NCBI GenBank assembly: GCA_963838775.1
Contig: CAWISP010000025.1
Coordinates: 186,001 to 250,000, forward strand
Direction: 5' to 3'
Source of the DNA: Chersky-840 sp963838775
GTDB taxonomy: Bacteria; Actinomycetota; Acidimicrobiia; Acidimicrobiales; UBA8190
DNA: 64,000 nt
Every line of letters starts with the position of its first letter. Position 1 is the stretch's first letter. The notes under the pieces are model-generated. The model did not search any database, was not told where the DNA came from, and saw nothing but the letters and a program-made list of their open reading frames with translations. Positions 34,501-44,246 of this stretch are shown in pieces. Made by a program: the position numbers and the translations under genes.

Positions 34501-35613
34501 ATGAGGGTCGATTTGCGGCGCGGCGAGGCGGCCACCGGGACGGAGCGATCGAACCACGGCGAGTCGGAATACGCGTTGTGGCGCCGGCACCTCTTCATGG
34601 GTATCGGATCCTTCACCCTCGGCGCAGCGCTCCTCTTCGGGTACCTCATGTTGACTCCGCATGGACCTCATCGCGGTTGGCTGATTGCGATCGACATCGC
34701 GGGGGCTGCGAGCTGGCTTGGGGTGTTCGCTCCGGTGGGGACTCGGGTACTTCGGACGAAATGGCGCGTGCCGTTCTTCTTCATCTGGTCAGTCACCACG
34801 CTGGTCTTCATCGCGGCCGGAACCGGCCTCGATGGTGGGATAGAGAGTCCCATTACGGGGCTGCTCGTTTTGCCGGTGCTCTTCGCGGCCCTCGTCTACC
34901 CGTTGACGACCGTTATTGCTCTTGCAGTAGTGGAAGACGTCTTCTATGGGATCGTCGCGGCGACGGGTCCGGTGGTCAGCACGTCACGGGTGACAATGAC
35001 AGGTGTGTCACTCGGCTTGGCCGGAGGCGTCGCGGTCATGGCCGCCATCAACCGGACCGCTCAAGAGCGTGATCGACAGAAGTTGACTGCCCGGTTGCAC
35101 AAGCTGGCGACCCGCGATGGGCTCACCGGGTGTCTCACCTATCAGGCGTTTCAGGACGCGCTGGAGGCCGAAGAGGCTCGCGCTCGCCGCTACGACCGAC
35201 CATTTAGCGTCGCGATGGTGGATCTCGACTCCTTCAAGGCCATCAACGATGCTCATGGTCACGCCGTGGGTGACTCCACGCTCCGCGGTATGGCTCAGGC
35301 ACTCCTGGCAGCGGCCCGGACCACCGACATGGTGGGTCGGATCGGCGGGGATGAGTTCGCCGTGCTGCTACCCGAGACCGATACCGCCCAGGTGCCGCTG
35401 GTCGCAGAGCGCCTCCAATCGCACGCTCGCTCGGCGGAGACGCCCGTGGGCGTGACCGTGAGCCTCGGCACAGCCACGTGGTCCGACCGCTTCGACAGTG
35501 GCGCGGAAGTCATCCGGCGCGCTGACCTGGCTCTCTATTCAGCAAAGCACGCCGGGCGAGACCGGCTCGTCGTGTGGGAAGCCGAGTCTCGGGCAAGCCT
35601 GGATTCCGGCTGA
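34501..35613 (+). CDS. membrane-anchored GGDEF diguanylate cyclase
   Basis: A 370-residue protein. Six or so hydrophobic segments fill residues 30-190, followed by a short linker and a GGDEF domain (DGLTGCLTYQAF to the C terminus). The active site is GRIGGDEFAVLLPE. An inhibitory I-site, R-T-T-D, sits five residues before it, so product inhibition is likely. It makes cyclic di-GMP from two GTP, probably in response to a membrane signal. No EAL domain is present here. It is read alone; 205 bases follow before the convergent DUF2752 gene. Confidence 0.92.
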   Translation: MRVDLRRGEAATGTERSNHGESEYALWRRHLFMGIGSFTLGAALLFGYLMLTPHGPHRGWLIAIDIAGAASWLGVFAPVGTRVLRTKWRVPFFFIWSVTTLVFIAAGTGLDGGIESPITGLLVLPVLFAALVYPLTTVIALAVVEDVFYGIVAATGPVVSTSRVTMTGVSLGLAGGVAVMAAINRTAQERDRQKLTARLHKLATRDGLTGCLTYQAFQDALEAEEARARRYDRPFSVAMVDLDSFKAINDAHGHAVGDSTLRGMAQALLAAARTTDMVGRIGGDEFAVLLPETDTAQVPLVAERLQSHARSAETPVGVTVSLGTATWSDRFDSGAEVIRRADLALYSAKHAGRDRLVVWEAESRASLDSG

Positions 35614-35818
35614 ATCTGTGTCGTTCCCGACGAGCAGGTTCACAAGGGTTACGGCTCGCGGGTGCCGTCATGTGCGGCAGCTTCGGGAGGTGACCCGTCT
35701 GCAACCGTCGGCCTGGTGCAATCCCGATTGGATTGGCTCGATGGCACCTCGCCCTCCCGTGCCGCGCCACGTGCCAATGAGGCTGAGCCGTGGTGCGGCG
35801 ACGGAAACGATCACCTGA

Positions 35819-36181
35819 TCAGATGACGTGGTAGCGAAGCAGCTCGAAGCACCATTCCGCCAGGACTCCCACGATCACGATCGGGCGCAGGATCCGCACG
35901 TTCCCTGGGCCGAGCCGCAGGACGACGGCAATGGCGGCGACAATGAGGAGCAGTCCGAGTGGTGCCACGCTCAGTCCGGCCCGGACACGACCTCCGAGCG
36001 TGTCGCGGACCGACGTCGTCACACCGCAAAACGGGCACGGCACCCCGGTGAGCGTGCGCAACGGGCAGGGAAGCCCGACGCCGGCGGGGAGGTGGGCGAG
36101 CACGAGCCCGCCGGCCAGGAAGATCGCGGCCGGTTTCCGGACCTTCCGGACATCGATCTCGTACGGTGCGAGCGCGTTCAC
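35819..36181 (-). CDS. DUF2752 membrane protein
   Basis: 120 residues from GTG 36181, which overlaps the RDD stop (GTGA). Three hydrophobic segments surround the family core GVGLPCPLRTLTGVPCPFCGVTTSV, which holds the conserved C-P and C-P-x-C-G cysteines, and GRVRAGLSVAPLG. The function of DUF2752 is unknown. The coupling to an RDD membrane protein is seen in many actinobacteria as a general neighbourhood. Confidence 0.85.
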   Translation of the reverse strand: MNALAPYEIDVRKVRKPAAIFLAGGLVLAHLPAGVGLPCPLRTLTGVPCPFCGVTTSVRDTLGGRVRAGLSVAPLGLLLIVAAIAVVLRLGPGNVRILRPIVIVGVLAEWCFELLRYHVI

Positions 36182-37073
36182 GACCCCGGCGGGGTCAAGC
36201 TGAATTTCTGCGACGGGACCCGGACGACGACGGTACTCATGATCTTGTCGGCAAGGGTCTGCCGGCTCTTGTCCCACAGGGGAAAGAGCCAACCGATGTA
36301 GCAGATGATGCTGTCGACGATGTGCGCGATGGCGCGCACGACGCCGAGGCCGGGCCCGATCGGCTGTCCTGTGCTCTGGTTGATGCACTTGAGCCCGATG
36401 GTTCGCATCCCGGGCGACTGTCCGGTCTGTCCGACCTGCACCGCGAAGAGGATCGCGATCACGATCCCCGCCACATCGGCAAGCAGCCTGAAGACACCGC
36501 TCACGGCGACCCCGAGGACGATGAGCGGGACCACGACGACGAGGGTGAGCCCCCAGTCGATGAGCAGGCCGAGGGCGCGCTGTCCCCAGTCGGCGAGCAC
36601 ACCCTGCGGTGCGTATGGATCCGGGGTCGGCACGTACCCTCCCCCGGGCGGATACGCGCCCGGGTACCCACCGGGCGGCGAGCCCGGATAGCCACCGGGA
36701 GGGGCGGGCGGATACCCACCCGGGGGCGGATACCCACCCGGGGGCGGATACCCACCCGGGGGCGGAATGCTCCCACCGGGGGGCGGGTAACCACCGGGGG
36801 GAGCGGGCGGATACCCACCGGGCGGGGGGTAGCCCCCGGGGGGCGGCGGGGGATTCCCGCCTTCCATGTGCACCGTCCCGGGGGGCGGGGCGAAGGAGCC
36901 CGCCAGCGGGTAGCTCGGGGGGCTGGCCGGACCGGGGCGCTCGCCGGCGTACCCGAAGGGCTCGTGAACTCGCCCGGAGCTCCGGCCGGAGCGACCGAGA
37001 CTGCTCGTCCACATCCCCGACATACCGTGTCCTCGGGTTGCAATTGGCTTCCGCACTGCGAGCAGTAGTTCAT
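36178..37073 (-). pseudogene. zinc-ribbon plus RDD-family membrane protein, frameshifted
   Basis: The product starts at ATG 37073 with a zinc ribbon, MNYCSQCGSQLQPEDTVCRGCG, then a linker. At a run of six G (36917-36922) the frame shifts; one more base joins it to SPPSYPLAGSF, a long P-P-G-G-Y repeat region, and an RDD domain with membrane helices (GLLIDWGLTLVVVVPLIVLG, VAGIVIAILFAVQ, GLFPLW-like end). RDD proteins are membrane proteins with a conserved Arg-Asp-Asp start; here A-L-G-L-L-I-D-W takes that place. The homopolymer site favours a sequencing indel, so the gene is probably intact in the organism. Confidence 0.82.
36715..36768. repeat. 18-base tandem repeat in the RDD gene
   Basis: Three copies of CCCACCCGGGGGCGGATA, the last with two changes, within a longer region of similar imperfect units (about 36655-36850). 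On the coding strand each unit encodes one Y-P-P-P-G-G block, so the array extends the proline-rich linker in frame. Confidence 0.9.
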
Positions 37074-37220
37074 GGTGTCCTCAGTTTCGAAGGTGCGCGG
37101 CGACAATAACCCACCAATGTTGAATCCTGGCGGAAACAGCACATTCCCGGCCTGGCCACGCATGGGATGTCGGGCACAACCCACAAAGGACCCCGCGCGG
37201 CTCCCGTACAGTCAGTTGCG

Positions 37221-38228
37221 GTGACAACGGAGTGGGCACCGCGTCATGGCCGCCCGGCGATCCACCGGTCGTGGACGTCGGCCCTGGCGATGACGATTCC
37301 CCTCGTGCTCGGGGTCGTCTCCATCGGCGGTTGCAGCACCATCACCAAAGGCGTCCGCGCCGAGACAACCGTCGCTTCTTCATCGCCGAGCTCGCGCGCC
37401 GGAGCATCGACCACACGAACCACACTGACGACACCGACCGCAGTGACGACAGTGACGACCACGACGTCCGCGACGACCACCGCCCCGGGTCCCCCCGCCT
37501 CGGTGGCGCTGCACGGGATGGTGGTGACGATCGATCCCGGTCACAACGGCGGCAACTTCTCGGACCCGAGCTACATCGGGACGTTGATCTGGAACGGGCG
37601 CGAGAACGAGACATGTGACACGACCGGGACCGCCACCGCCGGTGGATACACCGAGGCGCAGTTCAACTTCAACGTGGCCGAGGACCTCGAAGCCGACCTC
37701 CGGGCAGAAGGTGCCTCGGTCGTCCTGACCCGCACGAGCAACACCGGCGTGGGCCCGTGCGTGACGCAGAGAGCCGCCATCGGCAACGACGCACACTCCG
37801 ACGCGGCGATCTCGATCCATGCCGACGGCGGTCCGGACGGCGGGCGGGGATTCGCGATTCTCGAGCCCGTCGCCGACGGGGTGAACGACGCCGTCGTCGC
37901 ACCGTCACAGGTGTTGGGCGCCGACGTGCGCACCGCGTTCCTCTCCCAGACGACGATGCCGCTCAGCACCTACGACGGGACCGACGGCGTGGCGCCGAGG
38001 GACGACCTGGCCGGGCTCAATCTCACGACTGTCCCCAAGGTCCTCATCGAGTGCGGGAACATGCGCAACACCACCGACGCCGCCCTGCTCGTGTCCCCGG
38101 CGTGGCAGGCGCGAGCGGCGCACGCCCTCGCCTCGGGCATCACGACGTTCCTCTTGTCGCGCCCGGCGTCGCGCTCTGCACCGGCACCCGATGCCACTGC
38201 GGGCCCTAGATGGACACCTAGAGCGTGA
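37221..38228 (+). CDS. N-acetylmuramoyl-L-alanine amidase, probable lipoprotein
   Basis: A 335-residue cell-wall hydrolase that cuts the bond between muramic acid and the peptide stem. A signal region ends in VVSIGGC, a plausible lipobox. A Thr-rich linker (residues 50-95) follows, then an Amidase_3 domain: VVTIDPGHNGG (zinc His), GASVVLTRTS, ISIHADG (second His) and VLIECGNMRN (catalytic Glu). It resembles Mycobacterium Rv3717 more than the SH3-bearing amidases. GTG 37221 has no strong ribosome site. Its 3' end overlaps the convergent dehydrogenase gene by 11 bases. Confidence 0.9.
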   Translation: MTTEWAPRHGRPAIHRSWTSALAMTIPLVLGVVSIGGCSTITKGVRAETTVASSSPSSRAGASTTRTTLTTPTAVTTVTTTTSATTTAPGPPASVALHGMVVTIDPGHNGGNFSDPSYIGTLIWNGRENETCDTTGTATAGGYTEAQFNFNVAEDLEADLRAEGASVVLTRTSNTGVGPCVTQRAAIGNDAHSDAAISIHADGGPDGGRGFAILEPVADGVNDAVVAPSQVLGADVRTAFLSQTTMPLSTYDGTDGVAPRDDLAGLNLTTVPKVLIECGNMRNTTDAALLVSPAWQARAAHALASGITTFLLSRPASRSAPAPDATAGPRWTPRA

Positions 38229-39322
38229 GCACCCCGCGCGCCAGCTTGCCGGCGTGCATGTCCTCCACGATCTCGCGGAATCCCTCGAGGGGTCGGGTCT
38301 CGGTCACGAGCTCGTCGAGCATCAGCTTGCCGCTCAGGTAGAGCTCCACCATGAGGGGGATGTCGTGGTGGGGACGAGAGGCGCCGTAGCGGCATCCGAT
38401 CAGTCCCCTGTCGACATAGGCGAGGTTGTTGATGTCCACGCTCACCTCGCTGCCCCGGGGCGGGACCCCGATGGCGACGGCGGTGCCCCCCCAGTCGAGC
38501 GCGTCGATGGCGTTGCGCAGCACCGCCGGGTGTCCCACGCAGTCGAACGCCCACGTGACACCACCGGGTCCGAGCGCCCGTGCCATCGACTTCGGCCCGT
38601 GGGGGACGATCTTCTTGATCTCCTCCACGGCGTCGGCCTTCGAGGCGTCGATGAAGTGGGTGGCCCCGAATTGCATGGCGAGGTCCTCTTTCGAGGCCAT
38701 GGTGTCGACGGCCACGATGCGGCTGGCGGCCGACAGGCGCAGGGCCTGGATCACGTTCAGCCCCACTCCCCCGACGCCGAAGACCGCCGAGGTCTCTCCC
38801 GGGGCGACCTTGGCCCGGTTGAGGACCGAGCCCACGCCGGTGAGCACGCCGCAGCCGATGAGGCACGCCGAGGTGAAGGGCACGTCCTTGGAGATGGGGA
38901 CGGCCTGGACCTCCTGGATGATCGTGTACTCGGCGAACACCGACGCGGCGGCGAAGTTCGACGCCGGCTCGCCGTCGTAGGTGAAGGGGGTCGACACGTT
39001 GCCCAGGCTGCGGATGCACATGGTGGGGTGCCCGGTGTTGCACGCCCGGCACGTCCCGCAGCTGGCCAGGGTGGCGACGACGACGTGGTCGCCGGGCTTG
39101 ACCGAGCGCACCGACGGAGCCCACCGACTCGACGATGCCGGCGCCCTCGTGGCCGAGCACCGACGGCGCCTTCCAGGGGATGGTGCCGTCGAGCACCGAC
39201 AGGTCGGAGTGGCACACCCCCGCCGCCACGATCTTCACCTTCACCTCGGTCGGTCCCGGCTCACCGATGCCGAGCTTGTCGGTGACCTCGGCGTCCTCAC
39301 CGGTGTAGACGATCCCTCGCAT
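38218..39322 (-). pseudogene. zinc-dependent alcohol dehydrogenase, frameshifted
   Basis: The product starts at ATG 39322, overlapping the ligase stop. The first frame gives GVCHSDLSVLDGT (catalytic Cys) and GHEGAGIVESVGS. The second frame gives CGTCRACNTGHPTMC (structural zinc cysteines), AVFGVGGVGLNVIQA (NAD site) and a normal C terminus to 38218. The change lies near 39110-39117 and is one extra base. Joined length is about 367 residues, normal for the family. As the last gene of the steroid-like operon it may oxidise a hydroxylated intermediate, but no such step is established for it. Confidence 0.85.
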
Positions 39323-41041
39323 CAGGCTCCCTTCCCAGGTCGTTGCGCGAAGCGTTCGCGCAGCTCGGTCTTCAGTACCTTGCCACTGGCGTTGGTGGGC
39401 AGGGCGTCGATCACCTCGACGTGGCGGGGCACCTTGTAATTGGCCATCTGGTCCCGGGACCACGCCACCAGCTCGTCGCCGAGGCCGCCCACATCGGTGC
39501 CGGGCCGGGCCACCACGAAGGCCGCGCCCACCTCGCCCATGCGCCCGTCGGGCACGCCGATCACCGCCGCCTGGGCCACGCCGGGGTGGCGCAGCAGGGC
39601 GCCCTCGATCTCGGCCGGATAGGCGTTGAAGCCGCCCACGATGAACATGTCCTTCTTGCGGTCGGTGATGCGGACGTTGCCGGCGTCGTCCATGACCCCG
39701 ATGTCGCCGGTGTGCAACCACCCCTCGGCGTCGATGGCCTCCGCCGTGGCGTCGGGGTCCTCGAAGTAGCCGGCCACCACCGTGTAGCCCCGCACCACGA
39801 TCTCGCCCGGCTCGCCCCGCGCACCTCGACACCCGTGTCGTCGACGACACGCACCTCCAGGCCCGGGATGGCACGCCCCGAGGTCTGCGCGATGGTCTCG
39901 GGGTCGTCGCCGCGCCGGCACATGGTGACGGTGCCGGTGGACTCGGTGAGCCCGTAGGCGGTGAGGACGGTGGAGAAGGTGAGCTCGCTGCGCATGCGCT
40001 GGACGAGCTCGACCGGGACCACGGCCGCGCCCGGTGACGGCCAGGCGCAGGCTGGAGAGGTCGTACTGGTCGCGCCGGGGATGGTCGAGGATCGACTGGT
40101 AGAGGGTGGGCGGGCCCGGGAGCACGGTGATGCGCTCCTTGGCCACCGTGGCGAGCACCTTGTCCACGTCGAAGACGGGCTCGGGGACGATGGTGGCGCC
40201 CTGCATGAGACAGGCCAGGATGCCCGCCTTGTAGCCGAAGGTGTGGAAGAAGGGGTTGACCACCAGGTAGCGGTCCCCTTCGGCCAACCCCACGATCGAC
40301 GCCCACGTGGCGAAGGTGCGCAGCGTCTGGGCGTGCGTCGTCATCGCCCCCTTGGGACGCCCCGTCGTGCCCGAGGTGAAGATGACGTCGGACAGGTCGT
40401 CGCCGGTGACGCCGTGCCAGCGGGCGCGCTCGGCGCGCACGTCGACGGGCGCACCGACCACACCCTCGTCGCACTCGACGACGCCTTCGGCACCGGCCAG
40501 GAATTCGTGCCAGCCGAAGATGGGGACCTCGTCGGTGCGGGTCACCTCGCTCGTGGTGCCCTCGTCGTCGCGCAGCAGGACGATGCGTTCGAGGTGGGGG
40601 ATGTCCTCCTCCTCGAGCATGGCCGGGTAGTCGATGCCGAGGAAGCCGCGCACGGTGAACAGGGCACGGGCGCGCGACCGGGTAGAGCACGTAGGCGGCC
40701 TCGGGGCCCTTGAAGCGGGTGTTGAGCGGCACCAGGGCGGCGCCCGCTCCCACCAGGCCGAGCGCGGCGACGATCCACTCGGCCATGTTGGGGGCCCACA
40801 TGGCCACCCGGTCGCCGGGGTGGATGCCCGCCGCCATGGCCGCGCCGGTCACGCCCAGGGCGTCGCGTTCGAGCTGGGCGAAGCTCAGCCGGACATCGCC
40901 GTCGGCGACGGCCTCGGCGTCTCCGAACCGGATGGCGGCGTCGGCCACCAGCCCCGGGATCGACCCCCAGCGGAGGTCGCCACGGGGATCCTCGGCCTCG
41001 GCAGCGGCACCCGGCATCGGCTCCCCCCGTGGATCTGACAC
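39322..41041 (-). pseudogene. fadD3: acyl-CoA synthetase, FadD3-like (HIP-CoA ligase), three frameshifts
   Basis: An AMP-forming ligase. Marks in order: VADGDVRLSFAQLERDA, FTSGTTGRPKGAMTTHA (AMP loop), VNPFFHTFGYKAGILACL, VLPGPPTLYQSILDHP, LTAYGLTESTGTVTM, GWLHTGDIGVMDDAGN and ASGKVLKTELRE (catalytic Lys). The sequence closely follows Mycobacterium FadD3, which activates the C/D-ring steroid remnant HIP. The frame changes near 40680, 40030 and 39815, each in a short G/C run; the last reverses the one before. No motif is lost, so assembly indels are likely. GTG 41041 or ATG 41017 starts it. Confidence 0.8.
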
Positions 41042-41112
41042 GGCGTCAGGCTATCCAAACCGAAACGACCACTCGCAGGCACGCCGGAGAGCGCCGACGC
41101 GGTCGGCGACGC

Positions 41113-41911
41113 TCAGGGGTGCTGGCTCGACACCGACACGATCTCGCCGCTCATGTACGACGAGTAGTCGCTGGCCAGGAAGACCATGACGTTGGCGACC
41201 TCCCACGTCTCGGCCGAGCGACCGAAGAGCTCGGCCTGACGGAGGCGCTCGAGCTCGTCGTCGGGGAAGACCCGGTTCAAGAAGGGGTGCAGCGCCAGGC
41301 TGGGCGCCACCGCGTTGACCCGCACGCCATGGGCGGCGGCCTCCACCGCCGCGCAGCGGGTGAGGGCCATGACCCCGGCCTTGGCCGCCGCGTAGTGGGA
41401 CTGGTCGGCCTGGGCGCGCCATCCGAGCACCGACGAGTTGTTCACGATCACACCACTGCCCTGTCCGTACATGTGGCGCAGCTCGGCCCGCATGCAGCGG
41501 AAGGTGCCGGTCAGGGTGATGTCGAGCACCGTCGACCATTGCTCGTCGGTCATGTCCACGATGGGGACGTTGCCCCCCAGCCCGGCGTTGTTGATGGCGA
41601 CGTCGATGCGGCCGTGCTCGGCCACCACGGTGTCGTAGAGGCGCTGCACCTGACCCTCGACGGTCACGTTGCACGGCACCGCCAGGGGCTTCGCCCCGGT
41701 CACCTCGGCCAGGGCGTCGGCTGCTTCCCCCAACCGGCGCTCGTGGGCGTCGGAGATCACCACCACCGCCCCCTCTTCGGCGCAGCGCTTGGCGGCGGAG
41801 AAGCCGATGCCCGTGCCGGCCGCGGCCGTGACGACGACCACCTTGCCCTCGAGCAGGGCGTGGGGCGCGCGGAGGCGGCGGGGCAGGAGACGGCGGTTCG
41901 GCGGAGGTCAC
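41113..41911 (-). pseudogene. ipdF: IpdF-like short-chain dehydrogenase, N-terminal frameshift or unusual start
   Basis: From VVVVTAAAGTGIGFSAAKR onward the frame is clean: it has VAINNAG, a catalytic SSVLGWRAQADQSHYAAAK (S, Y, K) and a normal end at 41113. AAAGTGIG in place of the usual glycine motif is the mark of IpdF, the 5-hydroxy-HIP dehydrogenase of steroid breakdown. The frame's first usual start is GTG 41841, which would cut into the first strand. Upstream, GTG 41911 overlaps the fadE30 stop but lies in another frame, so a one-base indel near 41865-41880 is suspected. Confidence 0.78.
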
Positions 41912-43119
41912 GGGGTCGGGGCTCCCTTCGGAGGGGCGGCGACCTTGGGCTCGGGGGGGAGCCCGAGGACGCGCTCGCCGATGATGTTGCGCTGGATCTC
42001 GTTGGACCCGCCGTAGATGGTGTCGGCCCGGCTGAACAGGAAGATGCGCTGCAGGTCGCCGAGCTCGTAGGGCAGGAAGTCGGCCACCTCCGCGTGCATG
42101 CCGAGCACGTCCATGGCCAGCTCACCGAGATCGCGATGCCATGTGGCCCAGAACAGTTTGGAGATCGAGGCCTGGGGCGAGGCCACGGGGCCGTCCACGC
42201 CGGTGAGTGAACGAAGGGTGTTGAGACGGAGGATGTAGAGCCGTATCCACACCTCGGCCAGACGCTGGCGGATCACCTTGTTGGTGGTGGTCCCGTTCTT
42301 GTGGGCGAGCTCGAGCAGGTGGTCGAGCTCCTTGCGGAATCCCACGATGTCGCCGAGCAGCCCCACGCCGCGCTCGAAGGCGAGGGTGGCGAGCGCCACG
42401 CGCCATCCGTCGTTGACCTCCCCCACGACCAGATCGGCGTCCGTGTGGGCCCGGTCGAAGAACACCTCGTTGAACTCGGAGGTCCCCGTGATCTGCTTGA
42501 TGGGCCTGACCTCGACACCGGGCTGGTCCATGGGGACGAGAAGGTAGGAGAGACCCTTGTGCCGGGGCGCGTCGGGATCGGTGCGACAGACGACGAAGCA
42601 CCAGTCGGCCCACTGGGCGTAGGAGGTCCACACCTTCTGGCCGGTGATGACCCACTCGTCTCCGTCGAGGACGGCCTTGGTCTGGACGTTGGCGAGATCG
42701 GAGCCGGCGTCGGGCTCGGAGTAGCCCTGGCACCACAGCTCAACCCCCCAGCGGATGGGGTTGAGGAACCGGTTCTTCTGTTCTTCTGTGCCGTAGGCGA
42801 TGAGGGTCGGGCCCAGAAGCCCCTCGCCCATGACGTTCACGCGGGCGGGGGCGTCGGCGCGGACGTACTCCTCGTTCCAGATGACCTGCTGCGACATGGG
42901 GGCGCCCCGCCCGCCGTATTCGGTGGGCCAGCCCACACAGGTCCAGCCGTCCTCCCCGAGCTTGCGCTCCCAGGCCGTGCGGAGCGCACGACCCTCGTGC
43001 TGCAGACCGGCCCGTCCCAGGCCCCGGGCTTCGGCGAATTCCCCGCTGAGGTTGGCCTCGAGCCAGTCCCGCGCCTCGGCGCGGAAGGCGGCGTCCTCGG
43101 GGCTGTCGTGAAGGTCCAT
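41908..43119 (-). CDS. fadE30: acyl-CoA dehydrogenase, FadE30-like
   Basis: A 403-residue FAD enzyme. It closely matches Mycobacterium FadE30 along its length: GWPTEYGGRGAP, LWCQGYSEPDAGSDLANVQT, ITGTSEFNEVFFD, LVVGEVNDGWRVALATLAFERGV and the end TIYGGSNEIQRNIIGERVLGLP. FadE30 acts on side-chain-free HIP-CoA intermediates in steroid C/D-ring breakdown. The stop overlaps the next gene's GTG. The neighbours ipdF and fadD3 occur next to fadE30 in M. tuberculosis too, which supports the assignment. There is a short proline-rich C-terminal tail. Confidence 0.87.
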   Translation of the reverse strand: MDLHDSPEDAAFRAEARDWLEANLSGEFAEARGLGRAGLQHEGRALRTAWERKLGEDGWTCVGWPTEYGGRGAPMSQQVIWNEEYVRADAPARVNVMGEGLLGPTLIAYGTEEQKNRFLNPIRWGVELWCQGYSEPDAGSDLANVQTKAVLDGDEWVITGQKVWTSYAQWADWCFVVCRTDPDAPRHKGLSYLLVPMDQPGVEVRPIKQITGTSEFNEVFFDRAHTDADLVVGEVNDGWRVALATLAFERGVGLLGDIVGFRKELDHLLELAHKNGTTTNKVIRQRLAEVWIRLYILRLNTLRSLTGVDGPVASPQASISKLFWATWHRDLGELAMDVLGMHAEVADFLPYELGDLQRIFLFSRADTIYGGSNEIQRNIIGERVLGLPPEPKVAAPPKGAPTP

Positions 43120-43375
43120 GAGGTGGGGGTTTCTGGCAAGCTCGCGGGCGGGAGCGGTTCCGATCTGACGCTAGCAAAGCGGTTCTGAGCCACCCCGGAC
43201 GAGGGGCGCGACCTGCGCCGCCCGCCCCGTTACGACCAGGAAGACCGCCCAGAAATCGGCCGAGGAAATTGATCGGGAAGACGTGGAACAGTTGTCCCCC
43301 GCCCGGCGTTTCCAAGTCATGGGATTACTTCAGAAGGTTTTCGGCATATCCGCACCATCACCGAGGAGGACACAG

Positions 43376-43795
43376 GTGAGTTCAGAGACCGTCAAGCCAG
43401 AGATCGTCAAGACCGAGGACGAGTGGAAGGCCGAGCTCGACCCCGAGCGTTATCACGTGCTGCGTGAGAAGGGCACCGAGCCGGCTTGGACCGGGGCGCT
43501 CCTCGACGTGCACGACCCCGGCCTGTTCCGGTGCGCGGCGTGTGGGGCCGAGCTGTTCCGGTCCGACGACAAGTTCGACTCGGGATCGGGATGGCCGAGC
43601 TTCACCAAGGCCGTAGCCGACGGCGTCATCAACGAGCATGACGACAGCTCCTTCGGCATGCGCCGGACCGAGGTCACCTGCGCCAAGTGTGGCGGGCACC
43701 TGGGCCACGTCTTCCCCGACGGCCCTGCCCCCACGGGTCAGCGCTACTGCATCAACTCGCTGTCGCTCGAGTTCGAGCCCGGCTCGGAGCAGTAA
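43376..43795 (+). CDS. msrB: peptide-methionine (R)-S-oxide reductase
   Basis: A 139-residue repair enzyme that reduces methionine-R-sulfoxide in proteins. The two zinc Cys pairs are CAACGAELF and CAKCGGHLGH; SGSGWPSF is the substrate-binding segment; the catalytic Cys is in RYCINS. GTG 43376 follows GAGGAGGA at good spacing; the frame extends upstream to 43283 but without such a site. It is divergent from the steroid-like operon and followed by a strong terminator. Confidence 0.95.
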   Translation: MSSETVKPEIVKTEDEWKAELDPERYHVLREKGTEPAWTGALLDVHDPGLFRCAACGAELFRSDDKFDSGSGWPSFTKAVADGVINEHDDSSFGMRRTEVTCAKCGGHLGHVFPDGPAPTGQRYCINSLSLEFEPGSEQ

Positions 43796-43808
43796 CGAGC
43801 GTCTCCGG

Positions 43809-43844
43809 CTGTCGGGGTGAGTGGAATACCGCTCACCCCGACAG
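43809..43844 (+). terminator. strong hairpin after msrB
   Basis: CTGTCGGGGTGAG and CTCACCCCGACAG are perfect 13-base arms around a 10-base loop, beginning 14 bases after the stop and followed by TCATTTCT. Confidence 0.9.
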
Positions 43845-43930
43845 TCATTTCTCGGCTGCAGCCCTGCGATTTCATTGATCTGGGCATACCCCTGGGGTGC
43901 GGTGCCGCGAAGGGGGCAGCCCAATTGAAA

Positions 43931-44095
43931 TCAGCTGGCGACGAGCCGGGACTCGATCAGCTCGAACAGAGCGGCAAGGCGTCCGGCCTCGACGGCGCGC
44001 CCGGTACGGAGTAAGGCGCGCTCGGCATCGGCACAGACTTCACACGCTTCGAACGCCTCGCGCTTTGTGAGGACGACCGCAGTCGAGAAGCTCAC
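43931..44095 (-). CDS. 54-residue hypothetical protein downstream of ssb
   Basis: GTG 44095 is preceded by AAAGGAGAAC, a strong ribosome site, which is the main reason to call it; ATG 44119 is in frame but overlaps that box. The product is helical: TKREAFEACEVCADAERALL, then AVEAGRLAALFELIESRL. It has a C-x-x-C pair (C-E-V-C) but no second pair. There is no known family. It lies 150 bases after the SSB gene on the same strand. Confidence 0.55.
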   Translation of the reverse strand: MSFSTAVVLTKREAFEACEVCADAERALLRTGRAVEAGRLAALFELIESRLVAS

Positions 44096-44246
44096 TTGTT
44101 CTCCTTTGACTTTCAGCAATGAATCTACCCTTGCGTCGCACTTTCTTCGCTTGCATGGTCATAGAACGCAATCGTCAGGCAGCAACGGCAAACCGACTGA
44201 CCGGACTCGCAACAGCATCAGCCATCACGAGTCCGGATCGAGTCGG

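Noticed and set aside
37970..39300. Minus-strand continuation of the ligase frame through the dehydrogenase gene
   Set aside because: After the frameshifts the real ligase and dehydrogenase proteins are in other frames; the continuation is Arg/Gly-rich shadow, so the apparent 1023-residue protein is not real.
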